Assembly: GCA_021107375.1 (NCBI GenBank)
Contig: JAIOSY010000237.1
Location: 1-8,391 of the forward strand
Source of the DNA: Sulfurimonas sp.
GTDB lineage: Bacteria; Campylobacterota; Campylobacteria; Campylobacterales; Sulfurimonadaceae
DNA length: 8,391 nt
Direction of reading: 5' to 3'
Shown here: piece after piece, positions 1 through 5,572 of the stretch
Layout: every line of letters starts with the position of its first letter
Position numbering within the stretch: the first letter of the stretch is position 1
Position numbers and translations under genes: made by a program
The notes under the pieces: generated by a model
Databases searched by the model: none
The model's input: the letters and a program-made list of their open reading frames with translations, nothing else
What the model was told of the DNA's origin: nothing

Positions 1-32
1 AAAATCAAGATAGAAACTAACAAACCCCACAT
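1..32 (-). CDS. Start of a probable ABC transporter permease (FecCD/BtuC type), truncated by the window edge
   Basis: Only about ten codons are visible. Reading the minus strand from an ATG at 32-30 gives MWGLLVSILI, an uninterrupted hydrophobic start such as a first membrane helix would have. A TAAGG ribosome-binding sequence (complement of 38-42) sits 5 bases upstream and shares bases with the TAA stop of the ATPase gene, an arrangement typical of coupled operon genes. Receptor, periplasmic binding protein and ATPase are already present upstream in this operon, and the inner-membrane permease is the one missing part, so a FecCD-family permease is the expected product. The identity is inferred from context and hydrophobicity alone. 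The GGCATGTGG repeat overlaps the proposed start codon. An unrelated membrane protein, or a start further downstream, cannot be excluded. Confidence 0.45.
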   Translation of the reverse strand, partial: MWGLLVSILI

Positions 33-35
33 GCC
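27..35 (-). repeat. GGCATGTGG motif, copy 1
   Basis: Exact minus-strand match overlapping the proposed permease ATG. Flanks: GGTT before, GGTTTG after. Confidence 0.8.
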
Positions 36-39
36 AACC

Positions 40-765
40 TTAATCATACTGAGCCACCAAAGAGTTAAATTTTACATCATACAACTCTTCTAAATTATCA
101 TCATTAAAAAAGTTGTTTTCATAAAGGGTAGTAGTTTTGTCTTTTATGAAAACAACTGGGTTATTTACATATGAAGCGAGGTGTAAATCGTGAGTGATTA
201 AGATGATTTGATGGTACTCTTTTAAGCCTTTTATATGCTCTGCGATTATCTTAGAATTATGAGGGTCAAGGTTGGCAGTTGGCTCATCAAAGATGATGAT
301 TTTACTTTGCTGTGATAATGCCTGAGCGATTAAAACTAACTGTTGTTCCCCTGAACTAAGTGAACTTACTATGTTCTCTTTTAGATGGGATATTTTTAAA
401 AATTCTAAGGTATTTGAAGCTATCTTTCTATCTTTCTCAGAGTAATCAAAATAATTTTTTTTATAAGGAAATCGCCCTAAAAGTACAAACTCTTCAACTG
501 TGATAAAAGAATCAAAAATCTCTAATTTAGCAGGTATATAGGAAAGAGTTTTTGCTTTGTCTATCAAAGAGAGTTCTTTTGTATTTGTAGAGTCGATAAA
601 TACCTCCCCATCAAACTCTATTAAACTACAAATAGCCTTAGCCAGAGTAGATTTTCCACTTCCATTTGCACCTAAAATAGAGAGATGATTTTTGATGTTT
701 AGGTTGATGTTTTGAAGTATCACTTTACCATCAAACCCACATGCCAAGCTTTTTAATTCAATCAA
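40..765 (-). CDS. ABC transporter ATP-binding protein, BtuD/FepC class
   Basis: This 241-residue cytoplasmic ATPase would power import of a metal chelate (vitamin B12, haem or ferric siderophore) through a FecCD-type permease. It has Walker A at residues 32-40 (GANGSGKST), the signature LSSGEQQ at about 136-142, Walker B IIIFDEP at about 156-162, a D-loop NLDP near 165-168 and the H-loop THD with His192. The segment TVEEFVLLGRFPY (about 89-101) is typical of the iron-siderophore/B12 importer branch. The Q-loop position, normally YxPQ, reads YIPAK, so Ala79 stands where Gln is expected. The start codon is TTG (765-763): an in-frame TGA lies two codons upstream and no ATG is available. The gene overlaps the end of the binding-protein gene by 8 bases, implying translational coupling. 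The class is secure; the substrate is not readable from the ATPase. Confidence 0.93.
   Translation of the reverse strand: MIELKSLACGFDGKVILQNINLNIKNHLSILGANGSGKSTLAKAICSLIEFDGEVFIDSTNTKELSLIDKAKTLSYIPAKLEIFDSFITVEEFVLLGRFPYKKNYFDYSEKDRKIASNTLEFLKISHLKENIVSSLSSGEQQLVLIAQALSQQSKIIIFDEPTANLDPHNSKIIAEHIKGLKEYHQIILITHDLHLASYVNNPVVFIKDKTTTLYENNFFNDDNLEELYDVKFNSLVAQYD
737..745 (-). repeat. GGCATGTGG motif, copy 2
   Basis: Exact match near the start of the ATPase gene, read as Ala-Cys-Gly (residues 8-10). Flanks: AGCTT before, GTTTGAT after. Confidence 0.8.
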
Positions 766-1582
766 ACTTCATTTCCCGACAAAGCCTCTCTATCGTGAGT
801 GCTATACGATGGGATGGGATGTGTAGATAGTTTTCATCTACTATTGAGATTTTGCCATTTTTTGAGGCATTAGTTGGTAAATCATACCAATTTTGAAGGG
901 CTTTTTTTACATTAACTTCACTCTCTGTGGCATGTGAGTGTAGGATTATGATTTGGTCTGGGTTTATGGCGATGATGTTTTCATAACTTAAAACTGGTTG
1001 TGCTGTTGAAATCTCTGTGTAAGCATTTGTGTTTCCACATGCCAAGATAATATCTTCAAAAAAGATATTATGTCCAGCGATATAGGTTGATTTTGTTAAA
1101 TCTTCTCGCAGTCCGTAAACTATCATTACGGCATGTGGGTTTTTACTTTTTGGTGCAGAGGTTATTGAGTTTGTTATTGCGTTAGTTAGTTGTTTGGCTT
1201 GAAGTGAGTCTATCTTATCTGCCAGTAAAGTTATCGATTTTTTAATATTTTCTATAGTTTTTAGATTTAGTGTTAATGTGCTTATATTGAAGAGTTTTAG
1301 TTTATCTAAAGTGTTTTGGTTGAAAGTTTGTCCAACTACTAGAGTAGGGTTGAGTGCTAGGATTTTTTCCAGATGTGGGTTTTCATATCCACCGATTATA
1401 GGAAGTTTTTGAGCCTCCAAAGGATAAAGAGAGTAGCTTGAAGTTGCTACCATCTTATCCCCTTTTTTTAGAGCAAAAATTATCTCTGTGATTGAGGGGC
1501 TAAGAGAGATAATTCTCTCGTTAGCATTTAACACAAGAATTGAAAAAAGTATTAATATAATTGTTTTCATATTTATATGCAT
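758..1582 (-). CDS. Periplasmic substrate-binding protein of a metal-chelate ABC importer (BtuF/FepB class)
   Basis: The product captures the ligand in the periplasm and delivers it to the permease-ATPase complex. The N-terminus has a signal peptide: MK followed by a hydrophobic run ending in LNA, with likely cleavage before NERIISLSPS. The mature start RIISLSPSITEIIFAL, the following GGYENPHLEKILALNPTLVV segment and a long linking helix around 110-150 match the helical-backbone metal receptor fold (Peripla_BP_2 family). No lipobox is visible, so it is probably soluble. The open frame starts at ATG 1582-1580, but an in-frame ATG at 1570-1568 gives the cleaner signal peptide MKTIILILF. The AGGA of the TAGGA complementary to 1584-1588 is only 1-2 bases from the first ATG and about 13 from the second, so spacing does not decide. 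It sits 3 bases after the receptor gene. B12, haem and siderophore ligands are all possible. Confidence 0.9.
   Translation of the reverse strand: MHINMKTIILILFSILVLNANERIISLSPSITEIIFALKKGDKMVATSSYSLYPLEAQKLPIIGGYENPHLEKILALNPTLVVGQTFNQNTLDKLKLFNISTLTLNLKTIENIKKSITLLADKIDSLQAKQLTNAITNSITSAPKSKNPHAVMIVYGLREDLTKSTYIAGHNIFFEDIILACGNTNAYTEISTAQPVLSYENIIAINPDQIIILHSHATESEVNVKKALQNWYDLPTNASKNGKISIVDENYLHIPSHRIALTIERLCREMKFD
929..937 (+). repeat. GGCATGTGA, single-mismatch copy of the motif
   Basis: An 8 of 9 match on the strand opposite to the binding-protein gene, where it is read as His-Ala. The last base is A instead of G. Confidence 0.55.
1035..1043 (-). repeat. GGCATGTGG motif, copy 3
   Basis: Exact match in the binding-protein gene, read as Ala-Cys-Gly. 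Flanks: TATCTT before, AAACAC after. Confidence 0.8.
1130..1138 (+). repeat. GGCATGTGG motif, copy 4
   Basis: Exact match in the binding-protein gene but on the opposite strand to copy 3, 95 bases away. It is read as Pro-His-Ala. Confidence 0.8.
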
Positions 1583-1585
1583 TTC

Positions 1586-3526
1586 CTAGAATTTTAGTTT
1601 AAATCCCGCCATTGCAGTTGTTGTGAAATTTACTGGATAAATCGCATCATCCTTAATCCATAAACCATTTTTTTGATTAAATAGATTGTTTATTTTAGCG
1701 AAAACTTCATAACCTTTAGTTACATAAGCTATAGAGATATCAGTTGATTTATATGCCTCTTGCTTTTGAGTGAAGTTATTGTTAAAATCATTTGCTGCGT
1801 AAGCTGAACTTCTGTAAATCTGAGTAAGAGAGATAGTTGTATTTGAATTTGGCAAGTAGCTTAAAGTTGCTTTTAGATTATGGTCTGAAACACCTGGCAA
1901 ATCTTTGCCTGCATAGTTTTCACCATTTTCAATCTCCTTATCTATTATCGCTTGAACATAGCTATAGTTCATTGCAACATTAAACTCTTCATTTATAAGA
2001 AACTTGTCATATAAATCTAGTCCATATTTATGTGATTTATCTATGTTTGTATTTTTAGAATTCATAAAAGTTGGGTCAGCATAATAATAAATCTCATTTT
2101 TTAAATCAGCGTAAAATAAAGAAATTTTCAGTTTATTGTTTGGAGTAATATTGTTGTAACCTACCGTGTAGTTATTTGCTTTTGAAGGCTCTACATAACC
2201 TGTATAGAGACCAGTAAAAAAGCTTACAAGTCTATCAAGTGAAGCTGTTTGATATGAACGAGAATAGTTTGCAAAGATAGACTGCTCCTTATTTATAGAG
2301 TAGTTCACGCCAAGTTCTGCACCGTTTAGTGAGTCTTTTTTATTTTCACCATCTTTTTGATCGAACTCTGTCTTTTCATATCTATAACCAGCTTTTAGAG
2401 TTAGTTTATCAAGATAAACTTCACTCATAACAAACCCAGCTTTATTTGTTTTAGTTAGCTCAATAGTAGTAGATTGTTTTGCCATTTTCCCATCAAAACC
2501 ATCAACACCAGCAACTAAAGAGAAAGCATCACTAAGATAATCAAGTGAGATTTTCCCTGATTTATAGTCATAATTATAAACTGAATTATAAGTTATATAG
2601 TTAGATTCTTTTTTCTCTTGAGAGATATCTGCATTTAAAGATAGGTTGTCATTTATATAGTAAGTTGTACCGACGCTAAGTACATTGCTATCGTATGTTT
2701 GATGAGTTGATGAACTTGGTGAAGCTCCCCATCCATAATCAACACTTCCTTGTTGGGTTGGATTTTTGTTGTATTCATCTTGAGTCATACTTCCAGCATA
2801 AATAACATCTGTGTGAGTTGTAGATGCTCCAGCATGAAGTTCGAATTTATCTGTAAGTTTATAAGCTAGGTTTAGATTAAAAGTAGAAAATTTATTTTCA
2901 TCTTTATTTCCTTCACTATCAATATGGCGAACTCCATCATTTTTTTGAATCTCACCATTTAGTGAAGCAGATAGTTTATCATCGCTATGACCAGCATAAA
3001 AAGAACTACTAAATAGTCCATATGAACCCATAGAAAGAGTAAACTCTTTATCGTTGTTTTTCTTTGTTGTGATGTTTATAACACCGGCATTAGCACCGTC
3101 TCCGCCAACAACGATACCAGAAGATTTAATAATCTCTATCTTAGAGATTGATGATGGGGAGATAGAACTTAAAAGTTGAGGTGTCATATCTACATTGTTC
3201 ATTCTTCTGCCGTTGATTGTTACAACAATATTTTGGTGACCATCTCCTACACCATAACCTCTCATATCAATCTTTTGCACAAAAGGATTTCCGTATCCAC
3301 TTGTTGTAAAAACAGAAGTTTGAGTATTTAAAAACTCATAAACATTTTGAACATGGGCTTTTTCTATATCCTCTTGTGTGTAAACCTCAACTGCATCCGT
3401 TGATCTTAGTTCATCTGTTTGGATTGCTGTTGATTCTATTGTAAGTGGTTTTAGCTTAATCTCTTGTGCATGAAGTGAGCTTATTAAAGCAACTGATATT
3501 AGTGATAATTGTATTTTTTTTTGCAT
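1586..3526 (-). CDS. TonB-dependent outer-membrane receptor (BtuB/FepA-like)
   Basis: A 646-residue outer-membrane active-transport receptor. It has a Sec signal peptide (residues 1-20, cleavage after SSLHA), then a TonB-box-like stretch KPLTIES near 26-32, and a plug domain at about 42-156. Plug landmarks are VEVYTQEDIEKA, the MRGYGVGDGHQNIVVTINGRRMN block at 88-110 and IEIIKSSGIVVGGDGANAGVINITTKK at 130-156. The remainder is a long run of alternating amphipathic strands rich in Tyr, Asn and Ser, as in a 22-strand beta-barrel. It ends in KLKF with the terminal Phe used for BAM-dependent insertion. The ATG at 3526 has TAAGG (complement of 3533-3537) 6 bases upstream. It leads the transporter genes at 3-base spacing. 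Length is near BtuB (about 600 residues), but no feature separates a corrinoid from a haem or siderophore ligand. Confidence 0.95.
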   Translation of the reverse strand: MQKKIQLSLISVALISSLHAQEIKLKPLTIESTAIQTDELRSTDAVEVYTQEDIEKAHVQNVYEFLNTQTSVFTTSGYGNPFVQKIDMRGYGVGDGHQNIVVTINGRRMNNVDMTPQLLSSISPSSISKIEIIKSSGIVVGGDGANAGVINITTKKNNDKEFTLSMGSYGLFSSSFYAGHSDDKLSASLNGEIQKNDGVRHIDSEGNKDENKFSTFNLNLAYKLTDKFELHAGASTTHTDVIYAGSMTQDEYNKNPTQQGSVDYGWGASPSSSTHQTYDSNVLSVGTTYYINDNLSLNADISQEKKESNYITYNSVYNYDYKSGKISLDYLSDAFSLVAGVDGFDGKMAKQSTTIELTKTNKAGFVMSEVYLDKLTLKAGYRYEKTEFDQKDGENKKDSLNGAELGVNYSINKEQSIFANYSRSYQTASLDRLVSFFTGLYTGYVEPSKANNYTVGYNNITPNNKLKISLFYADLKNEIYYYADPTFMNSKNTNIDKSHKYGLDLYDKFLINEEFNVAMNYSYVQAIIDKEIENGENYAGKDLPGVSDHNLKATLSYLPNSNTTISLTQIYRSSAYAANDFNNNFTQKQEAYKSTDISIAYVTKGYEVFAKINNLFNQKNGLWIKDDAIYPVNFTTTAMAGFKLKF

Positions 3527-3532
3527 GATTAA

Positions 3533-3537
3533 CCTTA
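3533..3537 (-). promoter_or_regulatory. Ribosome-binding site of the TonB receptor gene
   Basis: The minus strand reads TAAGG six bases before the ATG at 3526, which supports that start over any downstream Met. Confidence 0.6.
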
Positions 3538-3576
3538 ATCTTTGTATATGATTTTTTGTTTTTGTTAGTGTAAAGA

Positions 3577-3732
3577 TTAAGTTGAGGGTGGGGAGTTTAT
3601 TTTTATTTTAAGAGGTTTTCCATTAAGTGTTGAGGTAGAAGTACTTAGTGCTGCAATTTTCTTTAAAGATACATAAGCTTGTATCGCTGCTAATGAAAAA
3701 TATTTTTTACCAAAACCTTTTGGAAAATGCAT
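3577..3732 (-). CDS. Small ORF of 51 codons heading the TonB receptor operon, unknown function
   Basis: The minus strand has an open frame from ATG 3732-3730 to TAA 3579-3577, encoding 51 residues. It begins MHFPKGFGKKYFSLAAIQAY, continues with VSLKKIAAL and a Ser/Thr run STSTST, and ends KINSPPST. The peptide is basic, has no signal peptide or clear membrane helix, and the central part could form an amphipathic helix. A weak AAGAG precedes the ATG by about 4 bases, and two TATAAT boxes lie about 23 and 32 bases upstream, so it is well placed to be the first cistron of the uptake operon. The receptor gene starts 50 bases after its stop. It could be a real small protein, a translated leader peptide affecting receptor expression, a remnant of a larger gene, or a chance frame. 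I do not recognise the sequence. Confidence 0.4.
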   Translation of the reverse strand: MHFPKGFGKKYFSLAAIQAYVSLKKIAALSTSTSTLNGKPLKIKINSPPST

Positions 3733-3754
3733 GAAACTCTTTTATTTTTTTGAA

Positions 3755-3770
3755 ATTATAACTATTATAA
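3755..3770 (-). promoter_or_regulatory. Probable promoter region of the uptake operon with twin -10 boxes and a weak Fur-like dyad
   Basis: On the minus strand TATAAT occurs exactly twice, at 3764-3769 and 3755-3760. Campylobacterota sigma-70 promoters rely mainly on the -10 element, so either could start a transcript near 3756 or 3747, just before the 51-codon ORF. Positions 3756-3770 read TTATAAC-T-ATTATAA, a 7-1-7 inverted repeat with one mismatch between arms. It agrees with the Fur box TGATAAT-N-ATTATCA at 11 of 14 positions. Overlap of a Fur-like site with the -10 would fit iron repression, but AT-rich DNA makes such matches easily by chance. Confidence 0.45.
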
Positions 3771-3800
3771 GGTTAAATAGCAGTTATGTGAGATAGAATC

Positions 3801-3817
3801 GTTTATGATTTATAAAC
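3801..3817 (+). promoter_or_regulatory. Possible -10 element and short inverted repeat upstream of the response-regulator gene
   Basis: TATGAT (3804-3809) differs from TATAAT at one base and would start transcription near 3816, just before the ribosome-binding site. It lies in a 17-base dyad with perfect 6-base arms, GTTTAT (3801-3806) and ATAAAC (3812-3817), separated by 5 bases. Such a dyad could be an operator, but it is short and AT-rich. Confidence 0.25.
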
Positions 3818-3818
3818 T

Positions 3819-3822
3819 AGGA
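3819..3822 (+). promoter_or_regulatory. Ribosome-binding site selecting a TTG start
   Basis: AGGA lies 7 bases before TTG 3830-3832. The spacing supports TTG as the start of the response-regulator gene; the next in-frame Met is deep inside the receiver domain. Confidence 0.6.
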
Positions 3823-3829
3823 TTATATT

Positions 3830-5524
3830 TTGGATAGATTTAAAGTAGAGAGATTAAAGAAGTCTGCAGAGAATCTCAGGGTTTTGTATGTTGAAGATGA
3901 TTTGTTTGCTAGAGAGTCTACTGATATTCTTTTAAGTGCGATTTTTATAAATGTTGATATTGCTGTTGATGGTCAAGAGGCGTATGAGATGTATTTAGCC
4001 TCAAAATATGATTTGATAATTACAGATATTAATATGCCTAAAATGGATGGATTTGAACTTAGTGAAAAAATAAGAGCAAAAGATATTCATATTCCTATTT
4101 TAATTATTTCTGCTCATAGTGAAGTTGATAATTTTTTAACAGGCATAAGGCTAGGAGTTGATGGATATTTGCTAAAACCTATAGAGATGGGGCAGTTTTT
4201 TACACTTATTATTAAGGTTATTAAGCAGATTGACACTCAAAATTTACTTATAGAATATCAAAATAATTTAGAAGAAGTTATAAAGAAAAAAACCAATGAG
4301 TTGAAGTATAGATGTTCGCATGAATATTATACAGATTTACCAAACTCAATTATGTTACATTCAGACTTAGATAAAATTAATTATGACTACATGCTACTCC
4401 TTGATATGTCACATTTCGCTGTTATAAATAAAGAATATGGTAAAGATTTTGCAAATCAAATTATTATAAAAACAGCAGAAACTTTACAATGTCATATTAC
4501 AAAAAATGCAAAACTTTATAAAACAGAATCAGATAGATTTGTGATACTTATTAAAAATGTGTCATCAGATGAGATGATTGAATTTTGTAAGCAGATAGTT
4601 TCGTTTTTTGATATAAAATGTATTGCTATTGATGATATAGAACTTCCTATGACATTTAATATAGGAGTTTCTAGATTGGCTGACGCAGTACACGATACAA
4701 TTATTCAATGTGAATATGCACTAGATAAATCAAAAGAGTTTGGAAGTAGACATTTTGAGATATATGATGAGTTAAATATAGATTATAAACATGAAAAAGA
4801 TGCTATTGTTTGGCTTAAAAAAACTAGAGAACTTATCTTAAATGATAAAATCAAACCATATTTTCAACCTATTAAGAATATAGCTAAAAATGAAGTTTAT
4901 AAGTATGAAGTGTTGGCTAGAGGATTTTTAGATGGTGAGATTATTGAACCAAAGTATTTTATCCCACAAGCTGAGAGATTGGGTTTGATTAGTTCAGTAA
5001 CTAAAAGTATTATAAATCAAAGTTTTGAATTCTTTTCCCATAATGATTTTATGTTTTCTATAAATATAACAGAAAGAGATTTACTTGAAAACTTTTTAAT
5101 AGATTTTTTAAGTAAAAAAGTTAAAATACACAACATTGAACCATCTAGAGTGTCTTTGGAGATTTTAGAAAATATTACCATTTTAAAACATAACTGTAAA
5201 ATCACTAATCAACTTAATGCTTTAAGTGATTTAGGCTTTAAAATATCCATAGATGATTTTGGTGTAGAAAATTCAAGTTTTAGTAGGCTTTTAAATCTTA
5301 AATTAGATTATATAAAAATAGATGGTCTTTTTATAAAAGGTCTAAAAGAGAGTGAAAAAAATAGAACTATTACTAAAGCCATTGTAAATTTAGCAAAAAC
5401 GCTAAATATAAAAACAATAGCTGAATATGTTGAAAATGAAGAGACTTATAAACTGGTAAAAGAGTGTGGCATTGATTATGCTCAAGGTTATCATGTTGGT
5501 AAACCTGATTCTAATTTACTTTAA
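3830..5524 (+). CDS. Response regulator with degenerate GGDEF and intact EAL domain; likely c-di-GMP phosphodiesterase
   Basis: This 564-residue cytoplasmic protein has three domains. The receiver (about 15-130) has the acidic pocket E22-D23-D24, phosphoacceptor Asp66 in TDINMPKMDG, Ser94 and Lys116-Pro117. A helical, probably coiled-coil linker (about 131-160) follows. The GGDEF-type domain (about 165-312) keeps the fold landmarks YTDLPNS and LLLDMSHFAVINKEYG, but the active-site GGDEF reads ESDRF (233-237), so cyclase activity is unlikely. The EAL domain (about 328-560) has EVL at 360-362 in place of EAL, Asn412, Glu444, DDFG at 475-478, Lys496, AEYVE (Glu535) and Gln552, the usual set for Mg-dependent c-di-GMP hydrolysis. 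I infer a phosphodiesterase gated by phosphorylation, with the dead GGDEF possibly acting as a nucleotide sensor. No histidine kinase is adjacent, so the partner is unknown. Confidence 0.93.
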   Translation: MDRFKVERLKKSAENLRVLYVEDDLFARESTDILLSAIFINVDIAVDGQEAYEMYLASKYDLIITDINMPKMDGFELSEKIRAKDIHIPILIISAHSEVDNFLTGIRLGVDGYLLKPIEMGQFFTLIIKVIKQIDTQNLLIEYQNNLEEVIKKKTNELKYRCSHEYYTDLPNSIMLHSDLDKINYDYMLLLDMSHFAVINKEYGKDFANQIIIKTAETLQCHITKNAKLYKTESDRFVILIKNVSSDEMIEFCKQIVSFFDIKCIAIDDIELPMTFNIGVSRLADAVHDTIIQCEYALDKSKEFGSRHFEIYDELNIDYKHEKDAIVWLKKTRELILNDKIKPYFQPIKNIAKNEVYKYEVLARGFLDGEIIEPKYFIPQAERLGLISSVTKSIINQSFEFFSHNDFMFSINITERDLLENFLIDFLSKKVKIHNIEPSRVSLEILENITILKHNCKITNQLNALSDLGFKISIDDFGVENSSFSRLLNLKLDYIKIDGLFIKGLKESEKNRTITKAIVNLAKTLNIKTIAEYVENEETYKLVKECGIDYAQGYHVGKPDSNLL

Positions 5525-5560
5525 GTATTATTTTTTGGCTTAGAGTTGTTTTATATTTGC

Positions 5561-5566
5561 TAAAAT
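5561..5566 (+). promoter_or_regulatory. Candidate -10 box of the NFACT gene, giving a leaderless transcript
   Basis: TAAAAT (5561-5566), preceded by TTTGC, ends 6 bases before the ATG at 5573. A start point about 7 bases after the box would coincide with the ATG. No Shine-Dalgarno sequence is visible between the previous stop and this ATG, which fits leaderless translation. Confidence 0.45.
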
Positions 5567-5572
5567 GCTCTT

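Noticed and set aside
1035..1138. Inverted pair of GGCATGTGG motifs as a hairpin terminator
   Set aside because: The two copies are 95 bases apart within a coding gene, with no following T-run.
1371..1380. AGATGTGGG, sharing the ATGTGG half of the repeat
   Set aside because: The GGC half is missing, so it is not counted as a copy.
3527..3829. Cobalamin riboswitch upstream of the TonB receptor
   Set aside because: I found no B12-box-like conserved segment on the minus strand, and a coding frame occupies most of the leader.
4388..4396. Complement AGCATGTAG resembling GGCATGTGG
   Set aside because: It matches only 7 of 9 positions, expected by chance in several kilobases of AT-rich DNA.
5017..5205. 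Minus-strand open frame of 62 codons inside the EAL-domain gene
   Set aside because: It lies antisense to well-conserved EAL motifs and has no start signal or recognisable product.
5522..5545. Possible terminator after the response-regulator gene (TAAG ... T-run ... CTTA)
   Set aside because: The stem is only 4 AT-rich pairs and the T-run lies in the loop, so it is not a credible intrinsic terminator.
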